DNA from: Spirochaetes bacterium GWB1_60_80
GTDB taxonomy: Bacteria; Spirochaetota; Spirochaetia; Treponematales; UBA12059
DNA: 64,000 nt
Direction: 5' to 3'
Assembly: GCA_001829185.1 (NCBI GenBank)
Contig: MIAR01000041.1
Span: 90,625 to 154,624 of the forward strand
Shown here: positions 34,171 through 41,164 of the stretch, piece by piece
Layout of the letters: the number at the start of each line of letters is the position of its first letter
Numbering within the stretch: position 1 is the stretch's first letter
Position numbers and translations under genes: made by a program
The notes under the pieces: generated by a model
Database searches by the model: none
What the model saw: only the letters and a program-made list of their open reading frames with translations
Told to the model about the DNA's origin: nothing

Positions 34171-36063
34171 TCAGAGGCGGAGCAATAGCAGGTTGGACAG
34201 GGTAGTGGACTCGGTCAGGTTGGCGGGCAGCAAAGCGGCTTTGCCCAGTAAGCGTATCGAACCCAGTTCCGCTTTGGTGTCGGTCAACGTGCAGTCTACC
34301 TGGCTGAAGGCGTTGGCCAGCTGGATACTCTGGTCAATCAGGGTAATGTGTATGTCCAATCGGCCATCCTGACCATGATTGACCAGTTTCCCGATTACTT
34401 GTCCGCCAAAGTCGACGCTTCCGTCTGGCAGGATGGCGATTATGCCGGCTTGGCCCGCGGCTAGCTGCAGACGGGGTACGGCGCCCGCGAAATCGACCTG
34501 TACCGCGACGTCGCTCTCCCCCGATGGCCAGGCTAGGCTGAAAAGTTCCGGGTAAGCCAGCTGGTCGCCGCCGGCATCGGCGATCAGTCCGGGTTGCGCG
34601 GCTCGAGTCTGGCTGCCGTTGTCGAAGTCAAAACTGCCGATAAAGCGGCGACCATAGAAACGGGCTAAGTGCAGGCCGCGCGCTGGCAAAGCGCCGGACC
34701 GGAAAACGATTTCATCGTACACGGCCATGAAGGCTTTTTCCCCGCCCAAACGGCTGGTAGCCACTGTGGAAACCCGGCGGAAGTCAGCGCTGTCATGCCG
34801 CAGGACTGGCGTTCCGTTGACCGATACTTCCAGGCTGAGGCGATCATTGGCCGGTTGGGCATTGATGACGATAGCCAGCGTTTCATTGGCCAGGGGCGTG
34901 GTGCTAACCGACAGGCTGTCGGTTAGCAGGTACAGGAAGCCATCTTCGACGCCCAACTCCAGCACAGCCTGGTCTTGGGCGTCAAGTAGGCTGAATATTT
35001 GACCTGCGGCGGAATAGAAGCCCTCGTCTGGCAGTGGGTCGAGCGTGAAGGCCATGGCAAAGCCCAGATCGGCCTCGCTGTCCGGCAGCGGCAGAAAACT
35101 GTAGGGCGCTGACAGGCTGCCGTCCGGCCCAAGCGCCAAGCCGAAGCCGTGCGGGTTGGTTTCCGGGTAGACCAGCCCCGTGCCGGTGATGGCGGTTAGC
35201 TGGTTGGCCGGCGCTGTGTCCTGCAAGATGCCGTTCCGGAAGGCGACGAAGTTGGCTCCATCATCCGGGAAATAAGGTGGGTTCTGCACGGATTCTTGGC
35301 TGACCGGGGCCTTGATGACGCAGCGGGCAAACGCAGGCGTGTTGCCGTTCTGCGGCGGTTCGAACGGAAAATACTCGGCCACGATGGAGTGAATGGCCTG
35401 CCCGGCGCCGGTTTCCCAAACAATACGGTCGGTTTTGTGGCTGATGGGTCCGGCGGCGAACAATTCATCGTCGATGATCCAGCGCAGCCAACCGGTATCG
35501 GCGATAATGCCGTCGAAACTGGCTTTAACGATAGCCTGTTGGTTGGCGCCAATACTGGCCGGAAACAGGCTGACCCGGATTTCCGGCGCTGCCACGTTGT
35601 AGATCAGCACGTGACGCTGGAGGCTGGTCAAGGGGCGACCGTCGACGTCTTCGATAGAAAGGTGCATCCGGTAATAACCAGGCAGCAAGTCCGACGGGAG
35701 GCTGACCGATGGCAGTTCGTCGCTGAAGGAGCGGACGCTGATGGTCGACTCGGGCAGACCGGCGGACCGGCTGCCTTGCGCGGTTGCAAAGCTGATGGTG
35801 CCGGCCAGTTCGTCGTTGGCGTCGAAAAGCTGCAGGTTGAGGATTGCCGGCTCGGGGGCGCCGGCCTCGGTCAGCAGGCTGATGGTCAGCGGGATGGTGT
35901 TGTCGATTATAGCGTATTCGGCCAAGGCTTGGTCATCGAGCGCGATGTCAATCGTATACATGTCGGCCAGTTCGGACTGGGTATATAGAAAACCGCTAAC
36001 GTCGCAGGACGGCAATAAGCAGACGCTGAGTAGTATGAGGCTGAGAAAAAATGTCCTGCGCAC
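34171..36063 (-). CDS. Large predicted lipoprotein with a LamG-like domain
   Basis: 630 residues. A signal peptide ends in lipobox LLPSC (Cys 20). Residues about 30-270 look like tandem beta-sandwich domains. Residues about 300-490 resemble a laminin-G/concanavalin-like lectin fold: FAMAFTLDPLPDEGFYSAAG, LEVSVNGTPVLRHD and KAFMAVYDEIVFRSGALP. The protein is probably exposed at the cell surface or in the periplasm and may bind glycans. The start is GTG; GAGG overlaps it and no better start is seen. It is the first gene after nadE but has its own promoter. Confidence 0.75.
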   Translation of the reverse strand: MRRTFFLSLILLSVCLLPSCDVSGFLYTQSELADMYTIDIALDDQALAEYAIIDNTIPLTISLLTEAGAPEPAILNLQLFDANDELAGTISFATAQGSRSAGLPESTISVRSFSDELPSVSLPSDLLPGYYRMHLSIEDVDGRPLTSLQRHVLIYNVAAPEIRVSLFPASIGANQQAIVKASFDGIIADTGWLRWIIDDELFAAGPISHKTDRIVWETGAGQAIHSIVAEYFPFEPPQNGNTPAFARCVIKAPVSQESVQNPPYFPDDGANFVAFRNGILQDTAPANQLTAITGTGLVYPETNPHGFGLALGPDGSLSAPYSFLPLPDSEADLGFAMAFTLDPLPDEGFYSAAGQIFSLLDAQDQAVLELGVEDGFLYLLTDSLSVSTTPLANETLAIVINAQPANDRLSLEVSVNGTPVLRHDSADFRRVSTVATSRLGGEKAFMAVYDEIVFRSGALPARGLHLARFYGRRFIGSFDFDNGSQTRAAQPGLIADAGGDQLAYPELFSLAWPSGESDVAVQVDFAGAVPRLQLAAGQAGIIAILPDGSVDFGGQVIGKLVNHGQDGRLDIHITLIDQSIQLANAFSQVDCTLTDTKAELGSIRLLGKAALLPANLTESTTLSNLLLLRL

Positions 36064-36149
36064 CTCGTGCCCGCCTTGCTCGCCGGCCGCTGTGGCCGGA
36101 TTGGGGATGGTCTTGCCCGTTATAGTGATGGTACAAGCCGCCGTAGTAT

Positions 36150-36178
36150 ATTATATCGCGCTATTGGCTGAAAAACAA
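36150..36178 (-). promoter_or_regulatory. Predicted promoter of the 630-residue lipoprotein
   Basis: TTGTTT, 17-nt spacer, TATAAT, immediately after the nadE stop; a second TATACT overlaps it. The leader is about 80 nt. Confidence 0.6.
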
Positions 36179-36186
36179 CAATTTTT

Positions 36187-37851
36187 TTACAGTTCATGAA
36201 TTGCCCGTGCCATGGGTATGCGCCGGCCTAGGCCAAAAGCCCGTGGCGATACCTTGACCAGGGGGGCAGCCTGACGGCGTTTATATTCTGCCCGGGCGCA
36301 CAGGGTTAAAACCCGGCTCACGATGGCCGAGTCAAAGCCCTGCGCCACGATGGCCGCGCGATCCAGATTGCTCTCGATATGCAGGCGCAGGATGGCGTCG
36401 AGCAGCGGGTAAGGCGGCAGGGAATCCTGGTCGGTCTGGTTGGGGCGTAATTCGGCGCTGGGCGCCTTGTCGATGATGCTGCGTGGGATGAGCCCCTGGG
36501 TGGCGTGGATGTATTCGCATAGTTCGTAGACTTCGGTCTTGAACAGGTCGCCGATGGGGTTGAAGCCGCCGCACATGTCGCCGTACAGGGTGCAGTAGCC
36601 GACGGCAATTTCGCTTTTGTTGCCGGTGGTCAGGAGCAGACTGTCGAATTTGTTCGACCAACCCATCAGCAGGACGCCACGAATGCGCGCCTGCAGGTTT
36701 TCTTCGGTCAGATTAGCGACTAGGCCGGTAAAATATGGCGCAAAGGCCGAGAGGAGGCTGCTGAAAGGTCCTTCGATGGCGATGGTTTCCAGGCGGCAGT
36801 TCAGCTGGGCGCACAATTCGCGGCTGTGGTTGACCGAGCCTTCCGAGGAATAGCGCGAGGGCAGGCTGATACAGGTCAGGTTTTCCGGTCCGATGGCCTT
36901 GGCCACCAACACGGCGACAATCGCCGAGTCGATGCCGCCGGATAGGCCGAGGTGGGCTTTCTTGAAACCGCACTTGGCCATGTAGCCGCGAATGCCGGCC
37001 ACTAAGGCCGATTCCAGCTCGGCCAGCCGGTGCGGTAGGGCCGGCGCCGCGTTGTCGGCGGCGGGCGGGCGGGCCGCCTGGTCGTCCAGAAGCAGGTCGG
37101 CCAGCAGTAGGGATTCGCCGAAGCCAGCCAGTTGCACGAGCTGGCCGCGGTTGTCGAGGACGAAGGAGCGGCCGTCGAAGACCAGCGAGTCATTGGCGCC
37201 GGCCGTATTGCAGTAGGCTACCGGCACTCCGCCGGTTCTGGCCAGCCGGCGGCACAGCTCGACGCGCAGGGCCAACTTGTCCAGCTGGTAGGGTGAGGCC
37301 GACGGCACGATGATGCAGTCGGCGCCGGCATCCAGGAGCTCAGCCAACGGGTCGACCGGGTAATGTAAGCCGGGCGATGGCGCCGCCTCGTACCAGATGT
37401 CCTCGCAGATGGCAAAGCCGAGCCGGAAACCGCCGAAATTGAAGACGGCGCGTACGGTGGCTGGCTCGAAATAGCGGGTCTCGTCAAAGACATCGTAGTT
37501 GGGCAACAGGGTCTTGGCTTGCTCGAAAACCACCTGGCCGTTCAGGATAACCGAAACGACATTACGCAGGCGGCGGCCGGTGTGTGACGGATTGCGGCCG
37601 ATATGGCCGACCGCCACCGCCAAGTTGGCCGGCGCGCTGTCCTGCAGTTGCCGGAAGGCGCGCTCGTCCTGCTCGATGAAGGCGTCCTGATCGAGCAGGT
37701 CCATGGGAGCATAGCCGCAGAGGGCCAGTTCCGGCAGTACCGCTAGCTCGGCGCCGGCGGCCGCGGCTAGTCCGATCTGCTTGATGGCCTTGGCCAGGTT
37801 GCCCGGGAAGTCGCCGACCGTCGAGTCGAGTTGAATCAAGGCAATCTGCAT
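36187..37851 (-). CDS. nadE: Glutamine-hydrolysing NAD+ synthase
   Basis: 554 residues, the two-domain glutamine-dependent form. The N-terminal nitrilase-type amidase has Glu41 in LPELALCGY, a lysine in EQAKTLLPNYDVFDE and the nucleophile cysteine in FAICEDIW, so it can use glutamine. The C-terminal synthetase (from about 275) has the ATP-pyrophosphatase loop GLSGGIDSAIVAVL, then SSEGSVNHSRELC and CGGFNPIGDLFKTEVYEL. It amidates nicotinate adenine dinucleotide to NAD. A GAGGAG site supports the start. It is divergent from the 37909 gene with overlapping promoters. Confidence 0.96.
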   Translation of the reverse strand: MQIALIQLDSTVGDFPGNLAKAIKQIGLAAAAGAELAVLPELALCGYAPMDLLDQDAFIEQDERAFRQLQDSAPANLAVAVGHIGRNPSHTGRRLRNVVSVILNGQVVFEQAKTLLPNYDVFDETRYFEPATVRAVFNFGGFRLGFAICEDIWYEAAPSPGLHYPVDPLAELLDAGADCIIVPSASPYQLDKLALRVELCRRLARTGGVPVAYCNTAGANDSLVFDGRSFVLDNRGQLVQLAGFGESLLLADLLLDDQAARPPAADNAAPALPHRLAELESALVAGIRGYMAKCGFKKAHLGLSGGIDSAIVAVLVAKAIGPENLTCISLPSRYSSEGSVNHSRELCAQLNCRLETIAIEGPFSSLLSAFAPYFTGLVANLTEENLQARIRGVLLMGWSNKFDSLLLTTGNKSEIAVGYCTLYGDMCGGFNPIGDLFKTEVYELCEYIHATQGLIPRSIIDKAPSAELRPNQTDQDSLPPYPLLDAILRLHIESNLDRAAIVAQGFDSAIVSRVLTLCARAEYKRRQAAPLVKVSPRAFGLGRRIPMARAIHEL

Positions 37852-37873
37852 GGAACTACTCCTCGGGGCTCAC

Positions 37874-37902
37874 TTGCTTACCGCCCCCAGCCATAGTACA
37901 CT
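37874..37902 (+). promoter_or_regulatory. Predicted leaderless promoter of the 285-residue gene
   Basis: TTGCTT, 17-nt spacer, TACACT, then 6 nt to ATG 37909. Its -10 overlaps that of nadE on the other strand. Confidence 0.6.
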
Positions 37903-37921
37903 GCGAATATGAAAAAGACAA
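37893..37921 (-). promoter_or_regulatory. Predicted promoter of nadE
   Basis: TTGTCT, 17-nt spacer, TACTAT. The -35 lies inside codons 3-5 of the divergent gene. Confidence 0.6.
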
Positions 37922-38766
37922 TCTTGATTGTCCTGGGCGACCAGGCCGCGCCGGATGCCGCCACCTTGGCTGAGGCTGCCAGTAGCCCGGCGGAGGGCGC
38001 TGGCAGCACTGGCGACGATGCCAAGCCGGCCAAGGTTTCCCCGCGCAAGGTTGCCGCTGCCCGCGCCAAACCAGCCGCCGTCATTCAGCCACATGCCTTT
38101 ATGCCGGCCTTCCTGGCCGAGGCGCCGCTGGCTGGCCGCCAGGTCGGCTTGGCGCGCAGCGCTTCGGCCGGTGTAGTGGCGTCGGTGGACAACGGATCGC
38201 CGACGGCCGAGGCCAGCTTGCCGGAACAAACGCCGGAAGCCGTCCTGGCTACTTTACAGGCCTGGAACCCACTGTCTTGGTCCGGGGTGCGCAGTTTGTG
38301 GCAAGACATGGAAAACCGGCTGGATGGCCGCGTCGATGAACTGGTGGTACTGGTCGATCCGCCGGATGGCCCCGAGGAAATCCTGGCCTGGGCGGCGCGT
38401 GATATTGAACGTACGGCCCTGAGTTATGGCAACGGCCTGGCCGCTCTCCTGCAGGAAGCGGTGCGCCGCTTCGACGCGGCTGGTGGCGGTACTATCCTGC
38501 TGGTGCTGTGTAGCCAGCCGTTGGCCGGCGGTGGACCGGCGCGGGCTGGCTTGCGGGCGTTGGCGCTGGCGGCCGGCGCGGCGCTGGCCGAGAACTTATT
38601 GGAGCAGGCTTTGCCGGCTGGCTGCCGCTTTGCCGCCCTGCGCGACGAGTCGGGACAGGCCGATTTGCTGGCCCGGCATGTGATACGTCTTCTGACGGAT
38701 TGGCCGAAGGACTCTGGCAAACTGGGCCGCTTCACCGGCAAGAGCGGCCTATTCGGACGTTTCTGA
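37909..38766 (+). CDS. Conserved-looking protein of unknown function, possibly a degenerate SDR-type fold
   Basis: 285 residues, not recognised. The N-terminus MKKTILIVLGD could be a first beta strand, but residues 12-110 are Ala/Pro-rich and look like a disordered insert. From about 140 the pattern DELVVLVDPPD, then a helix containing LSYGNGLAALLQEAVRRF, GGTILLVLCSQPLAGGGPARAGLRALALAAGAAL resembles the later strands and helices of short-chain dehydrogenases, without the glycine-rich NAD loop or the YxxxK pair (an alanine/arginine stretch takes its place). It would therefore be non-enzymatic if related. A leaderless promoter precedes it. phosphofructokinase follows 80 bases downstream. Confidence 0.6.
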   Translation: MKKTILIVLGDQAAPDAATLAEAASSPAEGAGSTGDDAKPAKVSPRKVAAARAKPAAVIQPHAFMPAFLAEAPLAGRQVGLARSASAGVVASVDNGSPTAEASLPEQTPEAVLATLQAWNPLSWSGVRSLWQDMENRLDGRVDELVVLVDPPDGPEEILAWAARDIERTALSYGNGLAALLQEAVRRFDAAGGGTILLVLCSQPLAGGGPARAGLRALALAAGAALAENLLEQALPAGCRFAALRDESGQADLLARHVIRLLTDWPKDSGKLGRFTGKSGLFGRF

Positions 38767-38846
38767 GCTAACGGTCACGTGCCGGCATCTGCTGTCGCGG
38801 CCACTGGCCAACCAGGAATAGGCGCAGCGCGCCGTGGGAGGGGACT

Positions 38847-40022
38847 ATGGCGACGGCAAAGGTACGACGGTTTGGCATTCTGACCAGCGGCGGCGATTGT
38901 CCGGGGCTGAATGCCGCCATCCGCGGTGTGGCCAAGGCCGCCTCAGCCTGCTATGGCATGGAAATTGTCGGCATCAACAATGGCTACCGCGGGCTGATAG
39001 CCGGTGACGCCCGCCTACTCAGCGCGGAAGATTTCTCAGGCATCCTGACCCAGGGCGGCACTATCCTGGGCGCGTCGCGCGAAAAACCCTTCCGCAAGGC
39101 CAGCGACTCGGCCTGCGAAGACCCCGGCCGAGTTACGCTGAGCGGCGAGGCCGGGGCCGATGAGGCCGGCGATGGCCGGCCCACCGACAGCGATGCCGAT
39201 TTCGGCCGCAGCAAGCCTGAACAGATCCTGCATACTATAGAAGAATTCGCCCTGGACGCTCTGGTAACGCTGGGCGGCAACGGCACCAATACCACTGCCC
39301 ACGAGTTGTATAATTGCGGCGTGCCGGTCATTGGCCTACCCAAAACCATCGATAACGACATTTGGGGAACCGACGTCAGTTTTGGCTTTCATTCGGCGCT
39401 GGACATCGCCACCGAGGCCATCGATCGCCTGCACTCCACCGCCCAGGCCCACAACCGGGTCATGGTCATCGAGCTGATGGGACACAAGGCCGGCTGGCTG
39501 GCTCTCTATGCCGGCGTGGCCGGCGGCGGCGACGTCATTTTGATTCCCGAGATTCCATATTCCATCGAACTGGTGGTGCGCCGCCTGGAGGCGCGCCGCG
39601 CCGGTGGCAAGGCCTTCAGCATCGTGGTGGTGGCCGAAGGTGCCATGACGGTGGAAGAGGCGGCGCTGCCCAAGAAGGAGCGTAAGCGGCTGCGCGTCAC
39701 CCAGACTTGGCCGTCCATCGGCTACCGGGTGGCGCACGAGATCGGACAGCGCAGCGGCATGGAGACCAGGGTGACGGTGTTGGGGTATCTGCAGCGCGGC
39801 GGCACGCCGACAGCCTATGACCGGGTGCTGGCTACCGCCTTCGGCACAGCCGCCGCTGACATGCTCCAGGCCAGCGTCTTTGGCCGCATGGTAGCCATGC
39901 GTGGCGACCAGGTGGACAGCGTGGCGCTGGCCGACGTGGCCGGGCAAGTGCGCCTGGTGCCGCCGGATCATTACATGCTGGGTACGGCGCGTCGCGTCGG
40001 CACCTGCCTGGGCGACGCTTGA
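38847..40022 (+). CDS. pfkA: 6-phosphofructokinase, group III-like
   Basis: 391 residues. Nucleotide loop TSGGDCPGLNAAIRG near residue 12, ATP/PPi loop LGGNGTNTTA near 145, catalytic loop PKTIDNDIWGTD near 167, and the effector-side MGHKAGWLAL near 213. The second residue that sets phosphoryl donor is glycine as in ATP enzymes, while the PKTIDND lysine is as in PPi and group III enzymes; ATP use is the better guess. Two oddities: the metal-contacting Asp of GGDGS is Asn here, and about 30 acidic residues (near 90-125) are inserted before the donor loop. GGAGGGG precedes the ATG. The stop is followed immediately by a 13-bp scrap of the MITE end. Confidence 0.9.
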   Translation: MATAKVRRFGILTSGGDCPGLNAAIRGVAKAASACYGMEIVGINNGYRGLIAGDARLLSAEDFSGILTQGGTILGASREKPFRKASDSACEDPGRVTLSGEAGADEAGDGRPTDSDADFGRSKPEQILHTIEEFALDALVTLGGNGTNTTAHELYNCGVPVIGLPKTIDNDIWGTDVSFGFHSALDIATEAIDRLHSTAQAHNRVMVIELMGHKAGWLALYAGVAGGGDVILIPEIPYSIELVVRRLEARRAGGKAFSIVVVAEGAMTVEEAALPKKERKRLRVTQTWPSIGYRVAHEIGQRSGMETRVTVLGYLQRGGTPTAYDRVLATAFGTAAADMLQASVFGRMVAMRGDQVDSVALADVAGQVRLVPPDHYMLGTARRVGTCLGDA

Positions 40023-40035
40023 CTAGCAGGTTGTT
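40023..40035 (+). repeat. 13-bp remnant of a MITE end
   Basis: CTAGCAGGTTGTT equals the CTAG duplication plus the first nine bases of one MITE terminus. It lies exactly between the stops of pfkA and lgt. It could be an excision footprint; such a match by chance in a window of this size is unlikely. Confidence 0.5.
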
Positions 40036-41050
40036 AGCGGTGCCTGGACCTCCGTGTTGAAGCAGACGTTTCAGCGGAGGACGGACTGGCAACAGCCAAG
40101 GCCTGGCGCCGGTTGATGACGCGTCGGACCAGGATGAAGCCAAGACCGCCGATTATCATCAGGAAGCACAGCAGCTGACCCATCGAGAAATTCCAGGGCG
40201 TGCTGAAGACGTTTGTCGGCGCGGTCGGGTCACCCAAGGCGATAATGTAGCCCAGGTCCGAATCCGGCTCGCGGAAATACTCGATAAAAAAGCGGATGAC
40301 GCCGTAGCCGGCCACGAAGCTGCCGGTGGCCAGGCCCTTGAAAGCGTGGCGCTTGCGGATGACCAGCCACATGAACAGGCCCAGCGCGATACCTTCAAAG
40401 AGCGCCTCATAGAGTTGCGAAGGATGGCGTGGCAGGTTGACCAGGGTACCGGTCAGCTCGATGCCGGCCTTGGCGGCGAAGTCCTTGACCCAGTCCAGAC
40501 TGGTGCTGAAGCGGGGAGCGTGCGGGAAAACCATCGCCCACGGCGCGGCGCTAACCTTGCCCCAGAGTTCGCCATTGATAAAATTGCCCAGCCGGCCGAA
40601 GGTGTAGCCCAACGGTATGGCCACCGCTGTCATATCCAGCCATTCGATAGTCTTCAACTTGCGTACCTTGCAGTAGATGAGCATGGCGACCAGGCCGCCC
40701 AGCACGCCGCCGTGGAAGGACATGCCAGCCAAGCCGGTGAAGCGGCAGCCCTCGGCGAAGGGCCAGAAGATCAGCCAGGGTTTCTGCCAGTACAGGCCGC
40801 TGGTTTCGTAAACCAGGGTGCCGAAGAGGCGGGCACCGATGATCAGGCCGAAAATGGCGGCCAGGAAATAGTTGGCTATCTCGTCGGCGTCGTGGCCAAG
40901 CTGGCGTTCTTTGACCTGACGCTTGAAGAGCAGCCAGGCGACGGCGAAGGCCACCAGGTACATGAGGCCGTACCAGCGCAGCGGAAATTGTGGCCAGAAA
41001 GGGAATACTTCAGGTTTGAGCCAGGACGGGAATTGGACTGCGGCGAGCAT
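40034..41050 (-). CDS. lgt: Prolipoprotein diacylglyceryl transferase
   Basis: 338 residues with about seven transmembrane segments. It transfers diacylglycerol from phosphatidylglycerol to the lipobox cysteine, the first step of lipoprotein maturation, and so serves the many lipoproteins in this window. Family motifs: FPLRWYGLMYLVAF at the N-terminus, HGGVLGG near residue 130 with its essential histidine, and GRLGNFINGELWG near 170, then RHPSQLYEAL near 235. A GGAGG site precedes ATG 41050. The C-terminal 35 residues are hydrophilic and basic, and the stop codon touches the MITE remnant. Confidence 0.95.
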   Translation of the reverse strand: MLAAVQFPSWLKPEVFPFWPQFPLRWYGLMYLVAFAVAWLLFKRQVKERQLGHDADEIANYFLAAIFGLIIGARLFGTLVYETSGLYWQKPWLIFWPFAEGCRFTGLAGMSFHGGVLGGLVAMLIYCKVRKLKTIEWLDMTAVAIPLGYTFGRLGNFINGELWGKVSAAPWAMVFPHAPRFSTSLDWVKDFAAKAGIELTGTLVNLPRHPSQLYEALFEGIALGLFMWLVIRKRHAFKGLATGSFVAGYGVIRFFIEYFREPDSDLGYIIALGDPTAPTNVFSTPWNFSMGQLLCFLMIIGGLGFILVRRVINRRQALAVASPSSAETSASTRRSRHR

Positions 41051-41097
41051 GGCCGGGCCTCCGTTGTCGAATGGTATTGCCGATGCACGGCCGTTCC

Positions 41098-41126
41098 ACT
41101 ATACCGAGCGCTTGACCGCAGGACAA
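41098..41126 (-). promoter_or_regulatory. Predicted promoter of lgt
   Basis: TTGTCC, 17-nt spacer, TATAGT; the leader is about 40 nt and contains the Shine-Dalgarno. lgt is therefore transcribed separately from the fapA operon upstream of it. Confidence 0.65.
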
Positions 41127-41164
41127 GGCCCCACGGGGAATTTGCGGCAAGGAGTCTGTCGGGC

